A stretch of 64,000 bases of DNA from JAABQG01 sp963726365. GTDB taxonomy: Bacteria > Pseudomonadota > Gammaproteobacteria > Burkholderiales > Burkholderiaceae_C. Positions within the stretch are counted from its first letter, which is position 1, and each line of letters starts with the position of its first letter. The DNA lies in contig CAVSCI010000022.1 in NCBI GenBank assembly GCA_963726365.1, positions 1-64,000 on the forward strand, written 5' to 3'. The notes under the pieces were generated by a model. That model did not search any database and was not told where the DNA came from. It was given only the letters and a program-made list of their open reading frames with translations. Below are positions 29,055-38,701 of the stretch, piece by piece. The translations under genes and the position numbers were made by a program.

Positions 29055-30235
29055 AGATTTCCAGGCGCGCCCAGCGCATCGAGCCGTTTTATGTGATGGA
29101 GGTCGCCAAGGCGGCCTCGGCCATGGCGCGTGAAGTGGCGCACAGCGACGCACCGATGATTTTCCTGAACATCGGCGAGCCCGATTTCACCGCCCCGCCC
29201 GGTGTGCAGGAGGCCGCGGTCAGGGCCATCCACGAGGGGGCCACGCAATACACGCAGGCCACCGGCCTGCAGGCCCTGCGCGAGCGCATCAGCGGCTGGT
29301 ACCGGGAACGTTTCAATGTGGATGTGCCCGCCAGCCGCATCGTCATCACGGCGGGTGCGTCGGCAGCCCTTCAACTGGCCTGCCTGGCGCTGATCGAGGC
29401 CGGCGACGAGATCCTCATGCCCGACCCGAGCTACCCCTGCAACCGGCACTTCGTGAGCGCGGCCGAGGGCACGGCGGTGCTGATTCCGACCACCGCGCAG
29501 GAGCGTTTCCAGCTCAGCGCCGACAAGGTGCAGGCGGCCTGGGGTCCGAAGACCCGGGGCGTCTTGCTGGCCTCTCCGTCCAACCCGACCGGCACCTCGA
29601 TTCACCCCGACGAGCTGCGCCGCATCCACGCGGTGGTGCAGCGCCGTGGCGGCATCACGATGATCGACGAGATCTACCTCGGGCTGAGCCATGAGGCCGC
29701 CTTCGGGCAGACGGCGCTGGCCCTCGACGACCAGATCATCAGCATCAACAGCTTCTCCAAATACTTCAACATGACCGGCTGGCGCCTGGGCTGGATGGTG
29801 GTGCCCGAGGCCTTGGTGCCGGTCGTGGAGCGACTGGCGCAAAACCTGTTCATCTGCCCCAGCACAGTGTCGCAACACGCTGCGCTCGCCTGCTTCGAAC
29901 CCGCAAGCCTCGCCGAATACGAGCGCCGTCGCGCCGAATTCAAGGCGCGGCGCGACTACTTCATTCCCGCGCTCAACGCCATGGGCCTGACCGTGCCGGT
30001 CATGCCGGACGGTGCGTTCTATGCCTGGGCCGACTGCACGGCGGCCTGCGAGAAGCTCGGCGTGAGCGGGAGCTGGGACTTCGCCTTTGAAATCATGAAG
30101 CGCGCCCATGTGGCCGTGACGCCGGGCCGCGACTTTGGCGCCGCCGATACCGCGCGGTTCATCCGCTTTTCCACGGCCAGTTCCATGGCCCAACTGCAGG
30201 CCGCCGTCGAGCGCCTGCGCGCACTTCTGGCCTGA
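29051..30235 (+). CDS. PLP-dependent class I/II aminotransferase
   Basis: A 394-residue fold-type I aminotransferase. The substrate-binding block is IFLNIGEPDFTAPPGVQEA, the PLP lysine is in INSFSKYFNMTGWRLGW (near residue 237) and the carboxylate-binding Arg is likely in FIRFSTASS. In sequence it resembles the aspartate or alanine-type transaminases commonly placed after nusB in Comamonadaceae. The precise amino donor cannot be read from the sequence. It is last in the rib-nusB chain and lies 5 bp before ybgC. Confidence 0.9.
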   Translation: MKISRRAQRIEPFYVMEVAKAASAMAREVAHSDAPMIFLNIGEPDFTAPPGVQEAAVRAIHEGATQYTQATGLQALRERISGWYRERFNVDVPASRIVITAGASAALQLACLALIEAGDEILMPDPSYPCNRHFVSAAEGTAVLIPTTAQERFQLSADKVQAAWGPKTRGVLLASPSNPTGTSIHPDELRRIHAVVQRRGGITMIDEIYLGLSHEAAFGQTALALDDQIISINSFSKYFNMTGWRLGWMVVPEALVPVVERLAQNLFICPSTVSQHAALACFEPASLAEYERRRAEFKARRDYFIPALNAMGLTVPVMPDGAFYAWADCTAACEKLGVSGSWDFAFEIMKRAHVAVTPGRDFGAADTARFIRFSTASSMAQLQAAVERLRALLA

Positions 30236-30240
30236 ACAGC

Positions 30241-30657
30241 ATGGCGTTTGAATTTCCCGTTCGCATCTACTGGGAGGACACCGACGCCGGCGGCATCGTG
30301 TTCTATGCCAACTACCTGAAATTCTTCGAGCGCGCGCGTACCGAATGGCTGCGCTCGCTGGGCATCAGCCAGCGCGCGCTGCGCGAAGCCACCGGGGGCA
30401 TCTTCGTGGTCAGCGAAACCACCCTCAAATACCACCGGCCAGCGCGGCTCGACGATGAACTGATCGTCACCGCCCACCTGACCGAAGCCGGCCGGGCCTC
30501 GATCACCATTGTCCAGCAGGCGCTGGCGAAAAATGAACGAACGCCGGCCGGCGACACTCTCATTCTTTGCGAAGGCATCATCCGGATCGGCTGGGTGGAT
30601 GCCGCCACGCTCAAGCCGGCCCGTATGCCGCAGCACGTCCTGGAAGCCATGAAATGA
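30241..30657 (+). CDS. ybgC: Tol-Pal system-associated acyl-CoA thioesterase
   Basis: A 138-residue hot-dog-fold thioesterase. The catalytic motif is YWEDTDAGGIVFYANYLKFF (Asp near residue 16), followed by ERARTEWLRSLGISQ. YbgC enzymes hydrolyse short- or long-chain acyl-CoA or acyl-ACP and are encoded first in tol-pal operons. The stop overlaps the tolQ start by four bases, which supports the assignment. Confidence 0.95.
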   Translation: MAFEFPVRIYWEDTDAGGIVFYANYLKFFERARTEWLRSLGISQRALREATGGIFVVSETTLKYHRPARLDDELIVTAHLTEAGRASITIVQQALAKNERTPAGDTLILCEGIIRIGWVDAATLKPARMPQHVLEAMK

Positions 30658-31355
30658 CCGCCAATCTGTCCATCCTGCACCTGGTGCTCAACGCCAGCTT
30701 CGTGGTGCAACTCGTCATGCTGCTGCTGGTTGCCGTCTCGGTGGCCAGCTGGGCGGCCATCTTCCGCAAGCTGTTTGCCCTGAAGCGGGTGAAGGCGCTC
30801 AACGAAGCCTTCGAGCGCGATTTCTGGTCGGGCACCAGCCTGAACGACCTGTACGCCTCGGCCGCGCAGAATGCCAAAGTTGCCGGCCCGATGGAACGCA
30901 TCTTTGCCAGCGGCATGCGCGAATTCCAGAAACTGCGGGAACGCCACATCACCGACGCCGGCACGCTGCTCGACGGCGCGCGTCGTGCCATGCGGGCCAG
31001 TTACCAGCGCGAGCTTGACGTGGTGGAGTCCAACCTGTCGTTCCTCGCCTCGGTCGGTTCGGTGTCGCCGTACGTGGGCCTGTTTGGCACGGTGTGGGGC
31101 ATCATGCATGCGTTCACCGGACTGGCCAGCCTGCAGACCGTCACGCTGGCCACCGTGGCACCCGGCATTGCCGAGGCGCTGGTGGCGACCGCCATCGGCC
31201 TGTTTGCGGCCATCCCGGCGGTGGTCGCGTACAACCGCTTTGCCCACGATATCGACCGCGTGGCCAACAAGCTGGAGACCTTCATCGAGGAGTTCTCCAA
31301 CATCCTGCAGCGCAATCTGGGCTCTGGCGGGTCCGCCACGCCTTCGGGCCGCTAG
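30654..31355 (+). CDS. tolQ: Tol-Pal system motor protein TolQ
   Basis: A 233-residue inner-membrane proton-channel subunit. Three membrane helices are apparent, near residues 15-38, 137-160 and 168-192. The conserved VSPYVGLFGTVWGIMHAFTG and APGIAEALVATAIGLFAAIP contain the residues that face TolR. With TolR it converts proton flow into movement of TolA. It is co-transcribed with ybgC, tolR and tolA. Confidence 0.96.
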   Translation: MTANLSILHLVLNASFVVQLVMLLLVAVSVASWAAIFRKLFALKRVKALNEAFERDFWSGTSLNDLYASAAQNAKVAGPMERIFASGMREFQKLRERHITDAGTLLDGARRAMRASYQRELDVVESNLSFLASVGSVSPYVGLFGTVWGIMHAFTGLASLQTVTLATVAPGIAEALVATAIGLFAAIPAVVAYNRFAHDIDRVANKLETFIEEFSNILQRNLGSGGSATPSGR

Positions 31356-31409
31356 CATGGCCCCAACGCTTGTCCCTGCGCTTGCTGCGCGCCCTGACGG
31401 AGACTTTTC

Positions 31410-31829
<420 letters not shown>

Positions 31830-31856
31830 GGCGCCGCCAGGAACATCTGCCGCACC

Positions 31857-32786
31857 ATGCAAGCCGCCACAGCTGACTGGGCCGAGTTTGCCCCGCCACC
31901 ACCGCCCGCGCAGTTGCGCGCGCTGGGCCTGGCGATCTTTGCGCATGTGCTGCTGCTGGGCGCGCTGGCCTGGGGCGTGAACTGGCGCCACGTGGACACC
32001 ACCCTGACCGTGGAGGCCGAACTGTGGTCCGCCGTGGCGCAGCAGGCCGCGCCGAAACTCGAGGCGCCGCCACCGCCCCCGGAACCCGCCCCGGCGCCTG
32101 TCGCACGCCCGGCACCGCCACCCCCACCGCCCCCGGACCTGGCTCAACGCAACGCCGACATCGCGCTGGCCCGCCAGAAGCAGGAAGCCGAAGCACTGGC
32201 CGCAAAGCAGAAGCTGGAGCAGGAACAGAAGCGGCGCCAGAAAGTTGAGGCCGAGAAGAAGGAAGCCCAGAAGCGCGAACTCGAGCAAAAGCGCCTGGCG
32301 CAGGAAAAGCTGGACAAGGAGCGACAGAAAAAGCTCGCCGACGACAAGAAAGCGGCCGAGAAGAAGCTGGCGCAGGACGCCCAGAAAAAGGAAGAGGCCG
32401 CGAGGGCCGAAAAGGACCTCAAGGCGCAGCGCGAGGCCAACCTGCGGCGCATGACGGGCCTGGCGGGTGCCACCGGCGCCGAGACGTCCACGGGCACGGC
32501 GCAGCGCGCCTCAGCCCCGTCTGCAAGCTATGCGGGCAAAGTGGCCGCTCGAGTCAAACCCAACATTGTTTTCACCGACGACATCGCCGGCAACCCGACG
32601 GCGGAAGTTGAAGTGCGCACGGCGCCCGATGGCAGCATCCTCAGCCGCAAGCTGGTCAAGTCCAGCGGCAGCAAGGCCTGGGACGACGCGGTGCTCAAGG
32701 CCATCGACAAGACCGAAAAGCTCCCGCTGGACAACGACGGGCGCGTGCCAGCAGCGCTGGTCATCAGTTTCCGTCCCAAAGATTGA
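31857..32786 (+). CDS. tolA: Cell envelope integrity protein TolA
   Basis: A 309-residue protein with a membrane anchor (LRALGLAIFAHVLLLGALAW, residues 19-38), a Pro-rich stretch, a long charged coiled coil rich in Lys/Glu/Ala (about residues 95-200) and a C-terminal TonB-like domain (NPTAEVEVRTAPDGSILSRK). It crosses the periplasm from TolQR to TolB-Pal. Here it is the last gene of the operon: tolB and pal do not follow, and the next gene, dnaE, is convergent. Confidence 0.94.
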   Translation: MQAATADWAEFAPPPPPAQLRALGLAIFAHVLLLGALAWGVNWRHVDTTLTVEAELWSAVAQQAAPKLEAPPPPPEPAPAPVARPAPPPPPPPDLAQRNADIALARQKQEAEALAAKQKLEQEQKRRQKVEAEKKEAQKRELEQKRLAQEKLDKERQKKLADDKKAAEKKLAQDAQKKEEAARAEKDLKAQREANLRRMTGLAGATGAETSTGTAQRASAPSASYAGKVAARVKPNIVFTDDIAGNPTAEVEVRTAPDGSILSRKLVKSSGSKAWDDAVLKAIDKTEKLPLDNDGRVPAALVISFRPKD

Positions 32787-32811
32787 ACATCCGATGAGGC
32801 CATTTCGCTAC

Positions 32812-32873
32812 CTATAAGATAGCTTGATATGACCATTCGGCGCTGGACAAAGGCCGAAAATGCCTGAAATTCA
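32812..32873 (+). repeat. Family-2 dispersed repeat, copy D
   Basis: CTATAAGATAGCTTGATATG, ACCATTCGGCGCTGG, then an AAAATGCCTGAAATTC arm. It lies between the convergent tolA and dnaE genes, and its last bases include the dnaE stop codon. Confidence 0.7.
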
Positions 32874-35800
32874 GTCGTAAACGATGACTGCGCGCCCATG
32901 CAGCGCCTGCGCCGACCAGCTGGCCAGCGCCTCATCGCTGGGAAAGAACCGGGCTTCGTCACCGAGTTGCAGCTCGGCGCTGACGCCACCCGCCTCCAGC
33001 TGCCGCTCCACCCTCAGGCGCACGGGCAAGCCGCGCAGGAGTTCGCCCTGCTCGGTCATCTCGCGGCGCGCCGGAAATTCCTTGACCAGGCGCTGGATGT
33101 CGGGTGCCGCGCCATTGACCATCACGCGCAGGTACTTGCCGAAACGGCAGCGTGCAGTGGCCAGGTCCCACACCTGGGTCACGGTCAGCTGCAGGCCGCC
33201 TGAAAAGCGGTCGGGCTGCAGCTTGCCCATGACGATGACCAGTTCGTCGTCCTTCAGCAGGTTGCGGTTCGCGTTGATCAGCGCCTCGTCGGCCCGCGCC
33301 TCGATCACGCCGGATTTGTCGTCCAGCTTGAAAAGACCGAGCTTGCCGCGCTGGCCGTTGATCACACGAAAATCGGTCACGATGCCGGCCAGCAACTGGG
33401 GCTCGCGGGAATCGGTCACCTCGTCCAGCGAGCGCCGGATGAACTGGCGGATTTCGCGCGACACCTCATCGAACAGGTGGCCGGACAGATAGAAGCCGAC
33501 CGCCGTTTTTTCCAGCGTCAGCTGCTCCTTGACGCCCCAGGGCGTGGCGTCCACCAGATCGGGCTCCTGGGTGCTGGAGCCATGGTCGTCGCCGTCACCC
33601 ATGTCGAACAGCCCGCCCTGGTTGGCGTTGGCCACCGTCGCGTTGGCGAACTCGAACGCCCGGTCGATGCTGGCGACCAGCGCGGCGCGGTTGCGCTGCA
33701 GCGAATCGAACGCGCCGGCCTTGATCAGGGCCTCGACGGTGCGCTTGTTCAGACGGGTGCGGTCCACGCGCACACAGAAGTCGAACAGGCTCTTGAACGG
33801 GCCGCACGTGGCGCCGTTGGGGCCGCTCCCATGTCCTTCGCGCGCCGCCACGATCGCCTCGATCGCCTGCTCGCCCGTGCCCTTGATGGCGCCCAGGCCG
33901 TAGCGGATGACCTTGTCCGAGACCGGCTCGAAACGGTGGCTGCCGCGATTGACGTCCGGCGGATCAAACGTAAGGCCGAACTTGAGCGCATCCTCGAACA
34001 GCACCTTGAGCTTGTCGGTGTCGTCCATCTCCACCGTCATGTTGGCGCAGAAGAACTCGGCTGTGTAGTGCACCTTGAGCCAGCCCGTGTGGTAGGCCAG
34101 CAGCGAGTAGGCCGCGGCGTGCGACTTGTTGAAGCCGTAGCCGGCGAACTTCTCCATCAGGTCGAAGATTTCGTCGGCCTTGGCCTCGCCGATGGCGTTC
34201 TTCGCCGCACCGGCGCGGAAGATGGCGCGGTGCTCGGCCATTTCCTCGGCCTTTTTCTTGCCCATCGCGCGGCGCAGCATGTCGGCGCCGCCGAGCGAGT
34301 AGCCGCCCAGGATCTGCGCGGTCTGCATCACCTGCTCCTGGTAGACCATGATGCCGTAGGTCTCCGACAACATCTCGGCCACCAGCGGATGCGGGTATTC
34401 GATTTCCTCGCGCCCGTGCTTGCGCGCCACGAAACTCGGGATCAGGTCCATCGGGCCGGGGCGGTACAGCGCGTTGAGCGCGATCAGATCTTCCAGCCGC
34501 GTGGGCTTGGCGTCCTTGAGCATGCCCTGCATGCCGCGGGATTCGAACTGGAACACCGACTCGGTACGCCCGTCGGCGAACAGCCGGTAGGTGGCCACAT
34601 CGTCGAGGGGAATGGCGTCGAAGCTGAAGTTCTCCTGGCCCTTGTGCCGCTTGACGATGAACTCGCGCGCGATCTCCAGGATGGTGAGCGTGGCCAGGCC
34701 CAGAAAGTCGAACTTGACCAGGCCAATGGCCTCCACGTCGTCCTTGTCGTACTGGCTGACCGCCGAGTCGCTGCCCGGTTGCTGGTACAGCGGGCAGAAG
34801 TCCGTCAGCTTGCCCGGCGCGATCAGCACACCGCCCGCGTGCATGCCGACGTTGCGCGTCATGCCTTCGAGTTTCTGGGCCAGCGCCAGCAGCGTCTTGA
34901 CCTCGTCTTCCTTCTCCAGACGCTCGGCCAGGACGGGTTCGGCCTTGATCGCGCCGTCAATCGTGATGTGCGTGCCCGGCTTGTTCGGAATCAGTTTGCT
35001 GATGCCGTCGCAGAAGGTGTAGCTCATGTCCAGCACCCGTCCCACGTCGCGGATGGCGGCGCGCGCAGCCATGGTGCCGAAGGTGACGATCTGGCTCACC
35101 GCGTCCTTGCCGTACTTGTCTTTGACGTAGTCGATCACCAGGTTGCGGTTGGTCTGGCAGAAGTCGATGTCGAAGTCGGGCATCGACACCCGCTCGGGGT
35201 TCAGGAAGCGCTCGAAAAGCAGTTTGTACTGCAGCGGGTCCAGGTCGGTGATCTTCAGCGAATAAGCCACCAGCGAACCGGCCCCCGAGCCGCGCCCCGG
35301 CCCCACCGGGCAGCCGTGGGTCTTGGCCCACTGGATGAAGTCGCCGACGATCAGGAAGTAGCCGGGAAAGCCCATGTTCACGATCGTGGTGATCTCGAAC
35401 TCCAGCCGCTCCTGATAGAGCGGGCGGCGGCGCTCGCGCTCGGCCGCATCCGGGTACAGCTGCCTGAGCCGATCCTCCAGCCCCTCGGTGGAAACGTGGC
35501 GGAAATACGCCTCGACCGACAGGATCTCGCCGTTCACTGGCGGAATCGGGAAATTGGGCAGTTGCGGCTTGCCCAGCACCAGCGTCAGGCTGCAGCGCCG
35601 CGCGATCTCCACCGTGTTGGCAATGGCCGAAGGCACATCGGCGAACAAGGCCTGCATCTGCGCCGCGCTCTTGAAATACTGCTCGGTGGTGAACCGGCGC
35701 ACCCGCCGCTGATTGCCCAGGATTTCCCCTTCGGAAATGCACACGCGCGCCTCGTGCGCCTCGTAATCGTCCCGGGTGGTGAATTGCACCGGATGGGTGG

Positions 35801-36383
35801 CCACCACGGGCAGCTTGAGCCGCGCGGCAAGTTGCACGGCAGCCGACACATGCACCTCGTCATCCGCTCGGCCTGCACGCTGGAGCTCCAGGTAAAAGCG
35901 GTGCGGAAACATCGACGCCAGCTGCAGCGCGACATCCGCCGCCCGCACGGCGTCCCCCTGCACCAGCGCCTGGCCGACGGGCCCGGCCTGCGCGCCCGAA
36001 AGCAGGATCAGACCTTCGGACAATTCCTTGAGCCACGCCAGCTTGACGACCGCCTGCGCCTTGACCACGTTCTGGGTCCATGCGCGCGCCAGCAGTTCCG
36101 AGAGGTTCAGGTAGCCCTGGCGCCCCTGCACCAGCAACACCATGCGCGACAGGGCGAGAGCGTCCTTGCCGAGGCCTTCGACCACGATCTCCGTGCCGAT
36201 CAGCGGTTTCACGCCCTTGCCGCGCGCCTCCTTGTAGAACTTGATGGCGCCAAACAGGTTGCTCAGGTCGGTAATGGCCAGCGCCGGCTGGCGGTCGTCC
36301 GCAGCGGCCTTGACGATTTCGTCAATGCGGTTGGTGCCGTCGACAACGGAAAATTCGGTGTGGAGACGCAGATGGACAAACAT
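32871..36383 (-). CDS. dnaE: DNA polymerase III alpha subunit
   Basis: The replicative polymerase catalytic subunit, 1,170 residues and unbroken. The N-terminal PHP domain begins MFVHLRLHTEFSVVDGTNRI. The polymerase catalytic aspartates are in MPDFDIDFCQTNRNL (near residues 400-402), preceded by VGPGRGSGAGSLVAYSL. A helix-hairpin-helix and an OB-fold nucleic-acid domain occupy the C-terminal third (LLAGIVTDFRVINGQRGKLG). The start at 36383 gives the canonical N-terminus. It is divergent from trhO with a 63-bp gap. Confidence 0.97.
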   Translation of the reverse strand: MFVHLRLHTEFSVVDGTNRIDEIVKAAADDRQPALAITDLSNLFGAIKFYKEARGKGVKPLIGTEIVVEGLGKDALALSRMVLLVQGRQGYLNLSELLARAWTQNVVKAQAVVKLAWLKELSEGLILLSGAQAGPVGQALVQGDAVRAADVALQLASMFPHRFYLELQRAGRADDEVHVSAAVQLAARLKLPVVATHPVQFTTRDDYEAHEARVCISEGEILGNQRRVRRFTTEQYFKSAAQMQALFADVPSAIANTVEIARRCSLTLVLGKPQLPNFPIPPVNGEILSVEAYFRHVSTEGLEDRLRQLYPDAAERERRRPLYQERLEFEITTIVNMGFPGYFLIVGDFIQWAKTHGCPVGPGRGSGAGSLVAYSLKITDLDPLQYKLLFERFLNPERVSMPDFDIDFCQTNRNLVIDYVKDKYGKDAVSQIVTFGTMAARAAIRDVGRVLDMSYTFCDGISKLIPNKPGTHITIDGAIKAEPVLAERLEKEDEVKTLLALAQKLEGMTRNVGMHAGGVLIAPGKLTDFCPLYQQPGSDSAVSQYDKDDVEAIGLVKFDFLGLATLTILEIAREFIVKRHKGQENFSFDAIPLDDVATYRLFADGRTESVFQFESRGMQGMLKDAKPTRLEDLIALNALYRPGPMDLIPSFVARKHGREEIEYPHPLVAEMLSETYGIMVYQEQVMQTAQILGGYSLGGADMLRRAMGKKKAEEMAEHRAIFRAGAAKNAIGEAKADEIFDLMEKFAGYGFNKSHAAAYSLLAYHTGWLKVHYTAEFFCANMTVEMDDTDKLKVLFEDALKFGLTFDPPDVNRGSHRFEPVSDKVIRYGLGAIKGTGEQAIEAIVAAREGHGSGPNGATCGPFKSLFDFCVRVDRTRLNKRTVEALIKAGAFDSLQRNRAALVASIDRAFEFANATVANANQGGLFDMGDGDDHGSSTQEPDLVDATPWGVKEQLTLEKTAVGFYLSGHLFDEVSREIRQFIRRSLDEVTDSREPQLLAGIVTDFRVINGQRGKLGLFKLDDKSGVIEARADEALINANRNLLKDDELVIVMGKLQPDRFSGGLQLTVTQVWDLATARCRFGKYLRVMVNGAAPDIQRLVKEFPARREMTEQGELLRGLPVRLRVERQLEAGGVSAELQLGDEARFFPSDEALASWSAQALHGRAVIVYD

Positions 36384-36446
36384 GGATTTGATTGTAGAAG
36401 TCGCAGGCCGCCGCGCGGGGGCTTGACAGTTTTTTAAAATGCACGT

Positions 36447-37196
36447 GTGAACACCATCCTCAATATCTCGGCCTACAAGTTCGTCCCGCTGCCCGACGCG
36501 CAGAACCTGCGGGAAACCCTGCACCAGCGCGCCCTCGACCTGCAACTCAAGGGCACCATCCTGCTGGCGGAGGAAGGCATCAACCTGTTTCTGGCGGCGT
36601 CGGCCGGTGCGGTGCATGGTTTTATCGACGGGTTGCGTGAAGACCCGCGATTTGCCGACCTGCAGCCAAAGGAAAGCTGGTCCGACAGCCAGCCCTTCAG
36701 AAAGATGCGGGTCAAGGTGAAGCGGGAAATCATCCGGATGAACCATCCGACGATCCGCCCTGACTTTTCCGATCCAGGGGGGCGCGCGCCGGCGGTGACC
36801 GCCCACACACTCAGGCGCTGGCTGGACCAGGGCCATGACGACACCGGACGTCCGGTGGTCACGCTGGACACCCGCAACGCCTTTGAAGTGGACCATGGCA
36901 CGTTCGAGCACGCCATCGACTGGCGCATTGACAAGTTCACCGAGTTTCCACAGGCTTTGCTGGATCACCAGGCCGATCTGAAGGACAAGACCGTGGTGAG
37001 CTTTTGCACCGGTGGCATCCGGTGCGAAAAGGCGGCGATCTTCATGCGCGAGGCGGGCCTGCCCCATGTCTGGCAGCTCGAAGGCGGCATCCTGAAGTAC
37101 TTTGAGGAAGTTGGCAGCGCGCATTACGCGGGAGGCTGCTTCGTGTTCGACGAGCGCCGGGCGCTGGACAGCGCGCTGTCAACTATCAAAACATGA
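36447..37196 (+). CDS. trhO: tRNA uridine(34) hydroxylase / rhodanese TrhO (YceA family)
   Basis: A 249-residue rhodanese-family protein of the TrhO type, which hydroxylates U34 of certain tRNAs. The N-terminal ferredoxin-like domain contains TILLAEEGINLFLAAS. The rhodanese domain carries the catalytic loop VVSFCTGGIRCEKAAIFM (Cys near 187), preceded by VVTLDTRNAFEVDHGTFEHA. GTG is the start, and TTGACA (36423-36428) lies just upstream as a possible -35. The last residues (STIKT) are encoded by the edge of a family-2 repeat. Confidence 0.93.
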   Translation: MNTILNISAYKFVPLPDAQNLRETLHQRALDLQLKGTILLAEEGINLFLAASAGAVHGFIDGLREDPRFADLQPKESWSDSQPFRKMRVKVKREIIRMNHPTIRPDFSDPGGRAPAVTAHTLRRWLDQGHDDTGRPVVTLDTRNAFEVDHGTFEHAIDWRIDKFTEFPQALLDHQADLKDKTVVSFCTGGIRCEKAAIFMREAGLPHVWQLEGGILKYFEEVGSAHYAGGCFVFDERRALDSALSTIKT

Positions 37197-37256
37197 GCTT
37201 AAAGTGACCTTTCTAAGCTGGGTTCATGCCATCTTTGTCTGAAAATTGCATTTCAG
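37181..37256 (+). repeat. Family-2 dispersed repeat, copy E
   Basis: ACTATCAAAACATGAGCTTA, then AAGTGACCTTTCTAAGCTGGG, then an A/T-rich arm ending GAAAATTGCATTTCA. The beginning of this copy supplies the trhO stop codon. Confidence 0.65.
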
Positions 37257-37262
37257 GCGGGA

Positions 37263-37295
37263 AAAGGCCCGTCCAAAAACTCTGCACGGGCCTTT
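37263..37295. terminator. Bidirectional rho-independent terminator between trhO and doxX
   Basis: Arms AAAGGCCCGT (37263-37272) and ACGGGCCTTT (37286-37295) form a perfect 10-bp stem with A and T runs at its outer ends. It fits termination of trhO on the plus strand and possibly of doxX on the minus strand. Confidence 0.75.
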
Positions 37296-37375
37296 CAGGG
37301 ACAAGACTAGGTCTGACCGCCGCTGACGCCCCGGTGCGGTTTCCGCAAGCGCGACAGGCGGGAACGACCGTCAAA

Positions 37376-37786
37376 TCAGCCCTGGCGCTTCGCGTCCAGG
37401 CTCCAGCCACCGGCACCGAACGCCGCCAGCACCAGCAAGCCGCCGACCACGGCGATGTTCTTGAAGAACATCAGTTGCTGGACCATCTGCATCTCCGCCG
37501 GAACCGCCCAGTAGGCGTGAAAGAAAACGGTGGCGACCAGCGTGAACACCGCCAGCACCAGCGCCGCAACGCGGGTGCCGAAGCCGGCGATCAGCGCCAG
37601 GCCGCCCAGGACCTCGACCACGATGGCGATCACCGCACCGAGTTCGGGCATCGGCAGCCCCTTGGAGGCGATATAGCCCGCCGTGCCGGCAAAGCCACCG
37701 ATCTTGCTGATGCCTGCCGGCAGGAAGAGCAGTGCCAGCAACAGACGGCCGGCGAGGGACAAGGGGTTTTGAAGGGCGTTGAACAT
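37376..37786 (-). CDS. DoxX family membrane protein
   Basis: A 136-residue four-helix membrane protein of the DoxX/YphA type. It starts MFNALQNPLSLAGRLLLALL and shows the family signature LLALLFLPAGISKIGGFAGT and AVIAIVVEVLGGLALIAGFG. The upstream in-frame Met at 37846 is not used because the shorter form gives the standard N-terminus. Members are linked to oxidative stress or to redox modules with pirins; it lies directly downstream of a pirin gene (43 bp), which fits that pairing. Confidence 0.9.
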   Translation of the reverse strand: MFNALQNPLSLAGRLLLALLFLPAGISKIGGFAGTAGYIASKGLPMPELGAVIAIVVEVLGGLALIAGFGTRVAALVLAVFTLVATVFFHAYWAVPAEMQMVQQLMFFKNIAVVGGLLVLAAFGAGGWSLDAKRQG

Positions 37787-37829
37787 GGGAATCCTCAGGG
37801 TTGGTTCGAAAGAAAGGTAGAAATGGGCA

Positions 37830-38531
37830 TCAGGCGGCAAGGTCAAAGACCAGCACCTCGGCGTCTGCGCCCTGAGTCAGCGTGACCTGGCTTTCGCCGG
37901 AAAGCAGCGCAGCATCGCCTGCGGCCAGCGCCTGTCCATTGACGGTCAAGGCACCGCGCACCAGAAACACGTAGCCCTTGCGCGCCGGGTCGAGCGCGAG
38001 CGTGGCGGTCTCGTCGCCGTCGAACAGGCCGGCGTACAGGCGCGCATCGGCATGCATCGACACGGAGTCGTGCGCACCATCGGGTGACGCTACCAGGCGC
38101 AGCGCGCCGCGTTTCTCGGCCGGGGCAATGGTTTTCTGCTCGTAGCCGGGCGCGATGCCGCGCACATTCGGCTCGATCCAGATCTGCAGGAAGTGCGTGG
38201 TCTGGCCGGCGGCATGGTTGAACTCGCTGTGCATCACGCCGCTGCCGGCGCTCATGCGCTGCACGTCGCCGGGCGGAATGCCCTTGACGTTGCCCATGCT
38301 GTCCTTGTGGGCCAGGTTGCCTTCCAGCACATAACTGATGATTTCCATGTCGCGGTGGCCGTGCGTGCCAAACCCTTTGCCGGGGTCAATGCGGTCTTCG
38401 TTGATCACCCGCAGGTTGCCCCAGCCCATGTGGGCCGGGTCGTGGTAGCCGGCGAACGAGAAGCTGTGATAGGACTTGAGCCAGCCGTGGTCGGCATAGC
38501 CGCGTTCGAGTGATTTGCGAAGGGTCAGCAT
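37830..38531 (-). CDS. Pirin family protein (quercetinase-like cupin)
   Basis: A 233-residue bicupin. The metal-binding motif is GFGTHGHRDMEIISYVLEG with downstream GSGVMHSEFNHA, giving the three His and one Glu of pirins (YhaK group). Some members degrade quercetin, others sense redox state; which applies here is not known. It is divergent from a LysR gene across 170 bp that hold a perfect palindrome (38670-38686), so it is probably that regulator's target together with doxX. Confidence 0.92.
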   Translation of the reverse strand: MLTLRKSLERGYADHGWLKSYHSFSFAGYHDPAHMGWGNLRVINEDRIDPGKGFGTHGHRDMEIISYVLEGNLAHKDSMGNVKGIPPGDVQRMSAGSGVMHSEFNHAAGQTTHFLQIWIEPNVRGIAPGYEQKTIAPAEKRGALRLVASPDGAHDSVSMHADARLYAGLFDGDETATLALDPARKGYVFLVRGALTVNGQALAAGDAALLSGESQVTLTQGADAEVLVFDLAA

Positions 38532-38669
38532 GTTGTGTCTCCTAAATGGTTGAGGACAGAGCAAAGTTGACTGCGTGTAACTCTTGGGCTGTCCCGCAAG
38601 GTACTTGCGTTGAAGCCTCAACTGTAGGGATGATCAAGGCCTCACAGGTCCAGTCCGTTTGATGGCATC

Positions 38670-38686
38670 ATTCAAATTATTTGAAT
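38670..38686. promoter_or_regulatory. Perfect 17-bp palindrome, candidate LysR operator
   Basis: ATTCAAA-TTA-TTTGAAT, with a T-N11-A core, lies 15 bp before the LysR start codon in the pirin/LysR divergent gap. Perfect symmetry and location suggest autoregulation and control of pirin-doxX; binding is inferred. Confidence 0.6.
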
Positions 38687-38701
38687 ACAAGCAAGCCCAT
38701 C

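Noticed and set aside
33477..36437. A 986-codon open frame antisense to dnaE
   Set aside because: It mirrors the codon pattern of dnaE in a GC-rich genome. The sequence has no recognisable domain, while the opposite strand encodes a complete DNA polymerase III alpha subunit.
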